Source of the DNA: Brevibacterium picturae | Lineage (GTDB): Bacteria; Actinomycetota; Actinomycetes; Actinomycetales; Brevibacteriaceae | Direction: 5' to 3' | Length of the DNA stretch: 64,000 bases | Assembly (NCBI RefSeq): GCF_900105045.1 | Contig: NZ_LT629739.1 | Coordinates: 4,216,001 to 4,280,000 of the forward strand | In this document: positions 34,098 to 41,821 of the stretch, in pieces | Numbering within the stretch: position 1 is the first letter of the stretch | Layout: every line of letters begins with the position of its first letter | The notes under the pieces: model-generated | What the model saw: only the letters and a program-made list of their open reading frames with translations | What the model was told of the DNA's origin: nothing | The model's database searches: none | Translations under genes and position numbers: made by a program

Positions 34098-34379
34098 TCA
34101 GTCGTCCTCGTCATCGTCGTCGACGGAGAAGTCACCGTCGAGCTCGTTGTCCTCATCGTCCTCTTTGGCGTCTTCGACATCGTCGAAGAGTTCGAACGGA
34201 GTGACCTCGTCATACGCGGTGTAGATCGCGTCTTCGTAGATTTCGAAGGCATCGGCCAAGGCCATGTAGGCGGCTTCGACACGAGGATCTTGGTCTCCAT
34301 TGCGGTGTGCGGATGCAGCGAAGTGTTCTCCCACTGCTTCGAGGAATGCGTCCAGGGCCTCACGAGGATCAGTGCTCAT
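34098..34379 (-). CDS. Small acidic protein of unknown function
   Basis: A 93-residue protein. The N-terminal helical region (about residues 1-65) reads PREALDAFLEAVGEHFAA and AAYMALADAFEIYEDAIYTAYDE; the tail is almost entirely Asp and Glu (about 25 of the last 32 residues). Similar small actinobacterial proteins exist, and some are labelled primosomal protein without clear basis. No motif supports an enzymatic role. The acidic tail could bind a basic partner or act as a DNA mimic. It is convergent with the AKR-fold gene. Confidence 0.7.
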   Translation of the reverse strand: MSTDPREALDAFLEAVGEHFAASAHRNGDQDPRVEAAYMALADAFEIYEDAIYTAYDEVTPFELFDDVEDAKEDDEDNELDGDFSVDDDDEDD

Positions 34380-34436
34380 GACTCAAATGTATCCCAGTGA
34401 AGTCGGACATGTAAGTCTTTGAACTAGGCTGAAGCC

Positions 34437-35000
34437 ATGGCAGCTTTGTACGACCACCCCACACCAGAGCGATTCGTCGTCGGCACGATCGGTCTGCCCG
34501 GCGAGCGCACGTTCCTTCTGCAGGCGAAATCAGGAACCGCTCTGACCACAGTGGTGGTGGAGAAGGAGCAGGTCGAGATCCTCGCTGATCGGGTCACTGA
34601 ACTCCTCGATATGGTCATGGTCAAGGACCCTGCGGCGCGAGTGCCCCAGTCTGCGATCGACGAACGCATCGACAATGCCGGCCTCAACGTTCCGATCGAA
34701 CCCGAATTCCGAGTCGGCACCATGAGCCTGGGCTGGGACACGGTCGCCCATGAACTCGTGGTCGAATGCTTCGAACTCACCGAAGAGGATGCTCAGACGG
34801 GCACCTCGGCGGAACCTGACGACGATGAGGTCGAACGTGACGTGCTACGCATCGTCCTCGACGCCGCCGGCTCTCGTGAGTTCGCCCGCCGGGCCGATCA
34901 GGTCGTGTCCGCCGGTCGGGGCGACTGCCCCTTTTGCTCGCTGCCGCTGGAGCCCGAGGGGCACCTGTGCCCCCGTGCCAACGGCATCGCGCGTGTGTGA
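34437..35000 (+). CDS. DUF3090 family protein
   Basis: A 187-residue protein with the DUF3090 pattern: RFVVGTIGLPGERTFLLQAKSG near the N-terminus, VEKEQVEILADRVTELLDMV near residue 45, and a C-terminal cysteine cluster DCPFCSLPLEPEGHLCPRANG that looks like a small zinc ribbon. The function is unknown. The stop overlaps a possible GTG start of the SCO1664-family gene, so the two are coupled. The pair lies directly upstream of mshC, as seen in many actinobacteria, where the MSMEG_4193 phosphatase is the usual third member. Confidence 0.87.
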   Translation: MAALYDHPTPERFVVGTIGLPGERTFLLQAKSGTALTTVVVEKEQVEILADRVTELLDMVMVKDPAARVPQSAIDERIDNAGLNVPIEPEFRVGTMSLGWDTVAHELVVECFELTEEDAQTGTSAEPDDDEVERDVLRIVLDAAGSREFARRADQVVSAGRGDCPFCSLPLEPEGHLCPRANGIARV

Positions 35001-35007
35001 CGAAGTC

Positions 35008-35820
35008 ATGCACTCAGCTTTCGCCCGACAAGCCCTGGAACAGGGATCCTGCACCGTGATGGGAGCGATCCCGCGGGCCAGCAACGACACCCGTCTCGTG
35101 GTCGTCGACCATGCCGGCACGCACCTCAAAGCCGTGTACAAACCGGCATCGGGAGAGCGGCCGCTGGCAGATTTTCCACCTCATTCCCTATCGCTGCGCG
35201 AGGTGGCCTCCTACCGCCTCAGCGCCCACCTCGACCTCAACGTGGTCCCGCCGACAGTCCTGCGCGGTGATCTGGGAGCCGGGCCCGGATCCCTCCAGGC
35301 CTATGTCGAGGACTCCGGCGACGACGACGCCGTCACGCTCACCGGGGTCGACGGCATCCCGGCCGATCACACCCCGATGTTCGCTCTGCGCACCGAGGAC
35401 GGCACAGACCTGGTGCTGTCCCACGACGCCCGTGACGGGCTTCGGGCGATCGCCTTCTTCGACCTGCTCGCAAACAACGCCGACCGCAAGGCGGGCCACA
35501 TCATCACCGGAAGCTACGTGCCGGGCAGCGGCCCGAGCAGCATCGGCACCTACGGCATCGACAACGGTCTGTCCTTCCACGCCGAGGAGAAGGTGCGCAC
35601 CGTTCTGTGGGGTTTCTCTCGTTCGTCGTTCAGGGTCGAGGAGCTCGACGCCCTCGACGAGGTGGCTCGAATGTCGACGGAGCTGCGTTCGGTGCTCGAT
35701 GACTGTCTGGAAGACACCGAGATCGAGAGCCTGCGCGACCGCGCCGAGCAGTTGGCAGAGGCCGGCTCCTTCCCCGAACCGCCCGAAGATCGGACCGTCA
35801 TTCCCTGGCCGCCGATCTAG
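35008..35820 (+). CDS. SCO1664-family protein (possible kinase-like fold)
   Basis: A 270-residue protein of the SCO1664 group. It contains LKAVYKPASGERPL near residue 40 (a lysine-bearing strand as in PI3/4-kinase-like folds), SLREVASYRLSAHLDLNVVPPTV near 58, and AIAFFDLLANNADRKAGHII near 145. That last block resembles the catalytic loop of PI3/4-kinase- or HipA-like proteins (D...NADR), with the downstream GIDNGLSFH as a DFG-like metal site. ATG at 35008 is used; GTG at 34993 overlapping the DUF3090 stop is an alternative. Phosphotransfer activity is inferred and not shown for this family. Confidence 0.8.
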   Translation: MHSAFARQALEQGSCTVMGAIPRASNDTRLVVVDHAGTHLKAVYKPASGERPLADFPPHSLSLREVASYRLSAHLDLNVVPPTVLRGDLGAGPGSLQAYVEDSGDDDAVTLTGVDGIPADHTPMFALRTEDGTDLVLSHDARDGLRAIAFFDLLANNADRKAGHIITGSYVPGSGPSSIGTYGIDNGLSFHAEEKVRTVLWGFSRSSFRVEELDALDEVARMSTELRSVLDDCLEDTEIESLRDRAEQLAEAGSFPEPPEDRTVIPWPPI

Positions 35821-35880
35821 GAAGAGCAGCGCTGGAGACCGGAGGTGCCGTTCTGCTATGACTCGGTTAGGCTGGTCTGC

Positions 35881-37140
35881 GTGAAGTCATGGTCCGAACC
35901 TCAGCTACCCCGCCTCACCAGCTCCGGAAAGGTGCCGACAGTTTTCGACACCGGCACTCGGAGCCCACGCAGACTCAAAGGGCGTGACCAGGCGGCCGGT
36001 CTCTATGTATGTGGAATTACCCCGTACGACGCCACCCACCTCGGTCACGCGGCGACCTATGTCGCCTTCGACCTGCTCAACCGGGTATGGCGCGACGCGG
36101 GCCTCGACGTCGTCTATGTGCAGAACACGACCGACGTCGATGACCCGCTGCTCGAACGCGCCGCTGCCACAGGAGTCGACTGGCAGGAGCTCGCCGAATC
36201 GCAGATCGAGCTGTTCCGGCAGGACATGAGCGCACTGCGCGTGCTTCCGCCGCAGAGCTACATCGGCGTCGTCGAGTCGGTCGAGCAGATCGTCACAGCG
36301 GTCGAGGACCTCGTCGAATCGCGAGCCGCCTACACACTCGACAACGGAGATGTGTACTACCGGGTCTCGACCCCGATCCATCCGGCTTTCGGCAGCGTGA
36401 GCCACGATGACCGGGCCACGATGGCCAAGCTCTCCGCCGAACGCGGCGGCGACCCGGAGACACCCGGCAAGGACAACGAGATCGATCCTCTGCTGTGGAA
36501 GGCCGCACGCGAGGGCGAACCGTCCTGGGACGGCGGGAAGCTCGGCCCAGGTCGCCCCGGTTGGCACATCGAATGCACCGTCATCGCCAACAACCATGCA
36601 GGACTGCCCGTTGACGTTCAGGGCGGCGGCAGCGACCTCGTGTTCCCGCACCACGAAATGAGCGCAGCACATGCGGCGGCGTGGAAGCAGACGCCGCTGG
36701 CCCGGACCTATATGCACACAGGCATGGTCGGCTACCAGGGCGAGAAGATGAGCAAGTCGAAGGGCAACCTCGTCCTCGTCTCAAAGCTGCGCGAACAGGG
36801 CGTCGACCCGATGGTGATTCGCACAGTGCTGCTGTCGAACCACTATCGCAGCGACTGGATGTTCACCGACGATCTACTCGAATCTGCTTCGGCGCGACTG
36901 CAGGCCTGGAAGCATGCGGCAATGTGCGAGGCCGAATGCCGGGAGGGGCTGCGCGGACACATCATCGGTCTGCTGCGCGAATCTCTGGCCGATGACCTCG
37001 ACAGTCCCCGCGCCTTGGGCATCCTCGACGAATGGGCCGAACACTATGCGGACTCGCCCGCGGCCGAGACCGCGCCGGTCTGCGGTGATCGGGTCGCCGA
37101 TGCCGTCGATGCCCTCCTCGGCATCGACCTGCACGCCTGA
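35881..37140 (+). CDS. mshC: Mycothiol ligase MshC
   Basis: A 419-residue cysteinyl-tRNA-synthetase-like ligase. The zinc and nucleotide-binding N-terminus is AAGLYVCGITPYDATHLGHAATY (the HxGH motif), and the KMSKSKGNLV motif follows near residue 295. It lacks a tRNA-binding C-terminal domain, as expected for MshC. It joins cysteine to glucosaminyl-inositol, the third step of mycothiol synthesis. The start is GTG at 35881. Upstream are DUF3090 and SCO1664; downstream the convergent PAC2 gene begins its stop one base later. Confidence 0.95.
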   Translation: MKSWSEPQLPRLTSSGKVPTVFDTGTRSPRRLKGRDQAAGLYVCGITPYDATHLGHAATYVAFDLLNRVWRDAGLDVVYVQNTTDVDDPLLERAAATGVDWQELAESQIELFRQDMSALRVLPPQSYIGVVESVEQIVTAVEDLVESRAAYTLDNGDVYYRVSTPIHPAFGSVSHDDRATMAKLSAERGGDPETPGKDNEIDPLLWKAAREGEPSWDGGKLGPGRPGWHIECTVIANNHAGLPVDVQGGGSDLVFPHHEMSAAHAAAWKQTPLARTYMHTGMVGYQGEKMSKSKGNLVLVSKLREQGVDPMVIRTVLLSNHYRSDWMFTDDLLESASARLQAWKHAAMCEAECREGLRGHIIGLLRESLADDLDSPRALGILDEWAEHYADSPAAETAPVCGDRVADAVDALLGIDLHA

Positions 37141-37971
37141 CTACCTTTCGCGGCCGCGTTTGCGCAGGTAGCGCTCGAATTCGGCGGCGATCGCATCGCC
37201 GCTGGCTTCGGGCAGCTCCGTGGAGTCATTGAGCTGCTCGAGTCCCTTGAGTAGCTCGACGAGGTGCGGGTTGAGAGCAACCAGCTCATCGGCACCGAGT
37301 TCCCAGGCCCGGCTCTCCTCCTCGAGGATGGGGATGTCGATCTCGAGACCCGTGTGCTTCTCCACTGCTGAGGCCAAGGCCAGTTCCGCCTTGGGCGAGG
37401 GGGAGTCGGTGAGGTAGTCGGGCACACCCACCCACAGGTTGATCGCATGCAGGCCTCTCCTGTCGCATTCGACGCCGAGGAGGCCGAGGATGCCGATCGG
37501 GCCCGCATAGCCGTTGACCTCGATGCCCAGATCCGCGGCCAGCGATGCATCCTCGGTGTTCGCGACGACGGGCAGAGGTCGCGTGTGCGGTACCTCCGCA
37601 TGCAGACCTCCGAGCAGGACCACACGATCGGCGGCGGTGACCTCGGAGAGGATGAGGGAGAGGAATTCACGCCATTTCAGTCCAGGCTCGTGTCCCTGGA
37701 TGACGGTGACCGGCGTGCCCAGACGCTGCCCGCGGTGGACTTCGATTCCCGGCCACGCAATTGCGGCCCGACCCGTTTCGTCCCGAACGATCTCAGGCTC
37801 TGAGAATCTGAACTCGTAGAAGCCGTCGGTGTCCAAGATCTCACTGTCGCCGAGTCCCCATGCCTCGATGAGATCCTTGACCAGTGAACTGGCGGCCTCG
37901 GAGGCATCCGCGTCCTGTCCTTCGAAGGCGATGAACACGAGTGCCCCGGACCCTGATGGAAGAAAAGTCAT
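37141..37971 (-). CDS. PAC2-family protein
   Basis: A 276-residue member of the PAC2 (proteasome assembly chaperone 2-like) fold. It has VFIAFEGQDADASEAASSLV at the N-terminus, RVVLLGGLHAEVPHTRPLPVVA near residue 118, and YAGPIGILGLLGVECDRRGLHAINLWVGVPDYL near 155. Actinobacterial genomes commonly carry PAC2 proteins near the proteasome/Pup locus, but no proteasome function is established. A C-terminal charged helix (AEFERYLRKRGRER) is present. It is retained here although the core proteasome is absent. Confidence 0.87.
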   Translation of the reverse strand: MTFLPSGSGALVFIAFEGQDADASEAASSLVKDLIEAWGLGDSEILDTDGFYEFRFSEPEIVRDETGRAAIAWPGIEVHRGQRLGTPVTVIQGHEPGLKWREFLSLILSEVTAADRVVLLGGLHAEVPHTRPLPVVANTEDASLAADLGIEVNGYAGPIGILGLLGVECDRRGLHAINLWVGVPDYLTDSPSPKAELALASAVEKHTGLEIDIPILEEESRAWELGADELVALNPHLVELLKGLEQLNDSTELPEASGDAIAAEFERYLRKRGRER

Positions 37972-37993
37972 GGTTCAAGATTACGCTGGAATC

Positions 37994-38653
37994 ATGACGA
38001 ATCCTGCCGCAGTCCTCTGGGACATGGACGGAACTCTGGTCGATACGGAACCGTATTGGATCAGAGCCGAGACCGAACTGATGAACGCACACGGAATCGC
38101 CTGGAGCGAAGAGCAGGGCTTGGAGTTCGTGGGCAACGATCTGCTCACCTCTGCAGCGATGATGCAGGACGCCGGACTCGACCTGCCGGCGGCGGTCATT
38201 GTCGATACGCTGCTGAACGAGGTCGTGGACAAGATCGAGGAGGCAGTGCCGTTTCGACCCGGGGCCCTTGAGTTCCTTGATGCGATCGTCACCGCCGGCA
38301 TCCCGTGCGTGATGGTCACGATGTCCTACCGTCGGCTCGCCGAGGCTGTCATTGCGGCATGCCCGGCCCACAGTTTCGTCGGGCTCGTCTCCGGGGATGA
38401 GGTCAGCGTCGGCAAACCCGACCCCGAGCCTTACCTGAAAGGTGCGGCGCTGCTCGGCCTGGAGCCGGGTGCCTGCGTGGCTCTCGAAGACTCACGGCCC
38501 GGTCTGGCCAGCGCGGAGGCAGCTGGAACCATCGCCATCGGCGTGCCGCACCTGGTCGACCTCGAGGAGCGCCCAGGTCGGATCCTGTGGTCCAGCCTGG
38601 AAGGACGCTCCGTTGCCGACCTGGGGGAACTCACGCCCCGACTATCCGTGTGA
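37994..38653 (+). CDS. HAD-family hydrolase (phosphatase/phosphoglucomutase-like)
   Basis: A 219-residue HAD hydrolase. Motif I is LWDMDGTLVDTEPYW near residue 9, motif II is VMVTMSYRR near 102, the motif III lysine is in VGKPDPEPYLKGAALLG near 139, and motif IV is VALEDSRPGLASAEAAG near 160. The helical cap after motif I is of the C1 type. It fits the beta-phosphoglucomutase/phosphatase branch; the substrate is unknown. ATG at 37994 is used. Its last 23 bp overlap the convergent RecB-like gene. Confidence 0.87.
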   Translation: MTNPAAVLWDMDGTLVDTEPYWIRAETELMNAHGIAWSEEQGLEFVGNDLLTSAAMMQDAGLDLPAAVIVDTLLNEVVDKIEEAVPFRPGALEFLDAIVTAGIPCVMVTMSYRRLAEAVIAACPAHSFVGLVSGDEVSVGKPDPEPYLKGAALLGLEPGACVALEDSRPGLASAEAAGTIAIGVPHLVDLEERPGRILWSSLEGRSVADLGELTPRLSV

Positions 38654-39440
38654 TCTCCGGTGTCGGCGGGGGAGTGTTGCCCCACGCCGGACACAGCGGT
38701 TTGAAGGTGCACCAATTGCACAACGGTGACTTCTTCGGACGCCAGCGATCGGCCTCGGCGGAGGCGATGATGTCCTTCCAGATCGACTCGATCTCGAATT
38801 GAGTGCGTTCGATGTCACCCATCGTGGGATGGGACTTGAGGATGGACTGCGATCCCAGGTACATGAGCTGGAGCGTGTGCACGAGCTCACCCGTGAGGCG
38901 ATATTCGACGAGGGCGTAGAAGCCCATCTGGAAATTCGCTTCCCGCCCGTACTGCGGTTTGGGCTGCTTACCGGTCTTATAGTCGACGAGACGCTTCTCC
39001 CCGCCGGGGGCGACATCGACGCGATCGATGAAGCCACGCAGCTCGAGTCCGTTGTCGAGTTGCGTGCGGACGTACTTCTCCGTCTGATCGGGTTCCAGGT
39101 GCTCAGGGAATTCGAGTGTGAAGTAGGCGCGCAGCAGTTTGCCGGCGGTTGTGAAGAATGTCTCCTGCTCTCGCTCATCGTCGAAGATCGCGAGCACGTC
39201 GGGGTCCTTTTCGACGAGTTCGTTCCAACTGGGACGCAACAGCGACTCGGCGACATCCTGTGTTCGCTGTGCAGCGGGTAAGGCGAAGAGCTTCTCGAGC
39301 ACAGAATGGACGACGGTTCCTCTGAAAGCGGCCTGGGAGGGCGGTTCCGGCAGCTTGTCGATGCTGCGGAAGCGGAATTTCAAGGGACATTGTACGAAGT
39401 CGTTGGCCCGTGAGGGCGAAAGACTGATCAGCTCGGCCAT
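38631..39440 (-). CDS. RecB-family PD-(D/E)xK exonuclease
   Basis: A 269-residue nuclease. It opens LISLSPSRANDFVQCPLKFRFRSIDKLPEPP, the typical RecB/Cas4-like start with a first cysteine. The nuclease core has LRGFIDRVDVAPGGEKRLVDYKTGK near residue 135 (GxxDR...DYKTG), QMGFYALVEY follows near 170, and a terminal cysteine cluster LCNWCTFKPLCPAW may complete an iron-sulfur site with the N-terminal cysteine. Such stand-alone genes lie beside trmI and arc in many actinobacteria. A role in DNA repair is inferred. Confidence 0.88.
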   Translation of the reverse strand: MAELISLSPSRANDFVQCPLKFRFRSIDKLPEPPSQAAFRGTVVHSVLEKLFALPAAQRTQDVAESLLRPSWNELVEKDPDVLAIFDDEREQETFFTTAGKLLRAYFTLEFPEHLEPDQTEKYVRTQLDNGLELRGFIDRVDVAPGGEKRLVDYKTGKQPKPQYGREANFQMGFYALVEYRLTGELVHTLQLMYLGSQSILKSHPTMGDIERTQFEIESIWKDIIASAEADRWRPKKSPLCNWCTFKPLCPAWGNTPPPTPEITRIVGA

Positions 39441-39546
39441 GGAACCACTCTAACGACTTGGTCTGACACGACGCGTCAGAGCGTCTTGGACACCGTGTCG
39501 CTGTTAGGCTGAGTAGACCCAACCCCAAGCAAGAGGAACTCCTTCG

Positions 39547-40707
39547 ATGGCCGCGAAAAATCACCAGACTGGTGCCTCTTCGGGCTTGCGCCTGGGGACT
39601 GTTCTCGGCGCCCCGGTGATCCTGGCCTGGTCCTGGTTCCTGGCCGCCATCGTCATCACGATCCTGTTCGCCCCGTGGCTGAACACTGTCCGACCCGACC
39701 TCGGTGTCTGGGCCTGGTTCGTGGCATTCGCGTATGCGGTTCTGCTGTTCGCCTCTGTCTTTCTCCACGAGCTGGCACATGGTGTCGCCGGACAGTTCTA
39801 CGGGCTCAAGGTTGCCGCGATCGAGCTCAACATCTGGGGAGGATTCACCCGGTTCGAGCCTCAGGCCGACAACCCGCGTGACAAGGCTGCGCTCACCAGC
39901 TTCGTCATCTCCATCGTCGGCCCGATCGTCAACATCGTCCTCGCGCTGCTGGGCTGGTGGTGCCTGAGCGCGGTCTCGCCGACTTCGGTTCCGTGGCTTC
40001 TGCTCATCGCGGTCACCTTCGCCAACGTCGCACTCGGCGCGATCAACCTGCTGCCGGGCATTCCGCTCGACGGCGGATGGGCGCTGCAGGCCCTGATGTG
40101 GAGACTCACGGGATCGCAGTACCTGGGTACGATCGTCGCCAGCTGGGTCGGTCGGGTCATCGCCGTCGGCTTCATCGGCTGGTCGGTCATCACCCCGCTG
40201 CTGGCAGGAGAGCGGCCCGACCCGCTGACAGTGGCGTGGATGTCGCTGATCGCCATCATGCTCTGGTTCTCCGCCGGGGACGCCGCGACCCATGCGAAAC
40301 GGGCCCGGAAGATGGAGACCTATGACCTTTCACAGGTGATTCAGCCCGCCATCGCCGCAACCTGGGATGCGGATATCGCGGACACACTCGATTTCGCGAA
40401 CACGCTGGGCCACGCGAAGGAGCGCACCCTCATCGTCGTCCTCGATCAGAAGGGCCTGCCCTACGGCCTCGTCGACAGGCACGCCGCGGCCGGCCGTTTG
40501 GCCGAGTCCTTGGATCAGGTCCCTGCCGGAGAGGTCGCCCGGCCCCTGGCCGGATGGATCGGCGTGCCGAAGGACATCACCGCTCCACATCTGCTCGAGT
40601 CGCTGACCCACCGCCCCAAAGCGCAGTTCAGCCTGGTCATGGACGAGAACACCCTCGTGGGCGTGATCGACCTGCAGGAATTCTTCGACGAGCTTCTCGC
40701 AGCCTGA
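39547..40707 (+). CDS. Site-2 (M50) zinc metalloprotease with C-terminal CBS-like region
   Basis: A 386-residue membrane protease. The zinc motif SVFLHELAHGVAGQFYG is near residue 75, with the third ligand in INLLPGIPLDGGWAL near 170. About six helices span residues 15-245. The C-terminal part (about 265-386) has the strand-helix pattern of paired CBS domains (RTLIVVLDQKGLPYGLVD, FSLVMDENTLVGVIDLQEF). Such enzymes cut membrane-embedded regulators; the substrate is unknown. It is upstream of trmI in the same orientation with 46 bp between. The start is ATG at 39547 after AAGAGGAACTCC. Confidence 0.88.
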   Translation: MAAKNHQTGASSGLRLGTVLGAPVILAWSWFLAAIVITILFAPWLNTVRPDLGVWAWFVAFAYAVLLFASVFLHELAHGVAGQFYGLKVAAIELNIWGGFTRFEPQADNPRDKAALTSFVISIVGPIVNIVLALLGWWCLSAVSPTSVPWLLLIAVTFANVALGAINLLPGIPLDGGWALQALMWRLTGSQYLGTIVASWVGRVIAVGFIGWSVITPLLAGERPDPLTVAWMSLIAIMLWFSAGDAATHAKRARKMETYDLSQVIQPAIAATWDADIADTLDFANTLGHAKERTLIVVLDQKGLPYGLVDRHAAAGRLAESLDQVPAGEVARPLAGWIGVPKDITAPHLLESLTHRPKAQFSLVMDENTLVGVIDLQEFFDELLAA

Positions 40708-40753
40708 GCCAGGTGTGCTGAGACACTTCTCATCAGCGTAGAGTGGACGCATC

Positions 40754-41821
40754 ATGACTGAGGCAAGCCACACCGAACCCCGTCGGGCCCTGAAGTCCGG
40801 CGAGAAGATTCAGCTCACCGACCCCAAGGGCCGAATGCACACGATCGTGCTGGCTCCCGGAGAGCTGTTCCACACCCACAAGGGGCTGGTCGAACACGAC
40901 GACATCATCGGCCGCACCGAGGGCATCATCGTGTCGAACACCGGGGGCATCGACTTCCAAGTCTTCCGACCACGATATGAGGACTTCGTTCTCTCCATGC
41001 CCCGCGGGGCGGCGGTCGTCTACCCCAAGGATTCCGGGCTCATCGTCACTCTCGGCGACATCTTCCCCGGCGCGGTGGTCGTCGAAGCAGGCGTCGGCTC
41101 CGGAGCGCTGTCCATGGCTCTGCTGAGGGCAGCGGGCCCGAAAGGAACGGTCCACTCCTTCGAGCTCCGCGAGGAGTTCGCCACCATCGCTGCAGGCAAT
41201 ATCGCAGACTTCTTCGACGGTCGCCCCGACAACTGGTCGGTCACCGTGGGAGACCTCTCCGAAGAGCTGCCACAGGCCTATGAGCCCGGCACCGTCGACC
41301 GAGTCGTCCTCGACATGCTCACACCATGGAACACATTGGACGCGGTCAGCGGTGCACTGGCTCCTGGGGGAGTCGTCATCGCCTACGTGGCCACCGTCCC
41401 TCAGCTCTCTCGCTTCGTGGAGGCACTGCGGGCCACAGAATCCTTCAGCGAACCCCAGTCGATGGAGGCCATGATCCGAGGCTGGCACGTCGACGGACTC
41501 GCCGTGCGCCCCGACCACCGCATGATCGCCCACACCGGATTCCTGGTCATCGCCCGCCGTATGGCTCCCGGAGTTCCACCGCTGGAGAAGAAGAAGCGCC
41601 CCCAGGGCACTCCTGCAGCGACCGAGGACGTCGAGGCGTGGACGAAGCCGGAAGTCACCGATGAAGCCGTCGGAGCCAGAGTCGCACAGGGAAAGAAATT
41701 GCGCCGCGTCATGCGTGAGGCAGGAAAGCGGTTGGACCAAGAAGTGCCGACTCCAGAGTCGAACAGCTCAGAGTCGCACGGCTCAGAGTCGAAGACCCCA
41801 GGGTCGAAGGAGGACCAATGA
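40754..41821 (+). CDS. trmI: tRNA (adenine-58-N1)-methyltransferase TrmI
   Basis: A 355-residue protein. The SAM-binding core has VVEAGVGSGALSMALLRAAGPKG near residue 114, an acidic ribose-binding FELREEFA stretch and LDMLTPWNTLDAV near 188, which match TrmI enzymes (for example Rv2118c). The last about 60 residues are Ser/Glu/Pro-rich and contain about four degenerate 15-bp repeats (SNSSESHGSESKTPGSK). It overlaps the ARC gene by 4 bp (ATGA), so methyltransferase and ARC are coupled. The start is ATG at 40754. Confidence 0.92.
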   Translation: MTEASHTEPRRALKSGEKIQLTDPKGRMHTIVLAPGELFHTHKGLVEHDDIIGRTEGIIVSNTGGIDFQVFRPRYEDFVLSMPRGAAVVYPKDSGLIVTLGDIFPGAVVVEAGVGSGALSMALLRAAGPKGTVHSFELREEFATIAAGNIADFFDGRPDNWSVTVGDLSEELPQAYEPGTVDRVVLDMLTPWNTLDAVSGALAPGGVVIAYVATVPQLSRFVEALRATESFSEPQSMEAMIRGWHVDGLAVRPDHRMIAHTGFLVIARRMAPGVPPLEKKKRPQGTPAATEDVEAWTKPEVTDEAVGARVAQGKKLRRVMREAGKRLDQEVPTPESNSSESHGSESKTPGSKEDQ

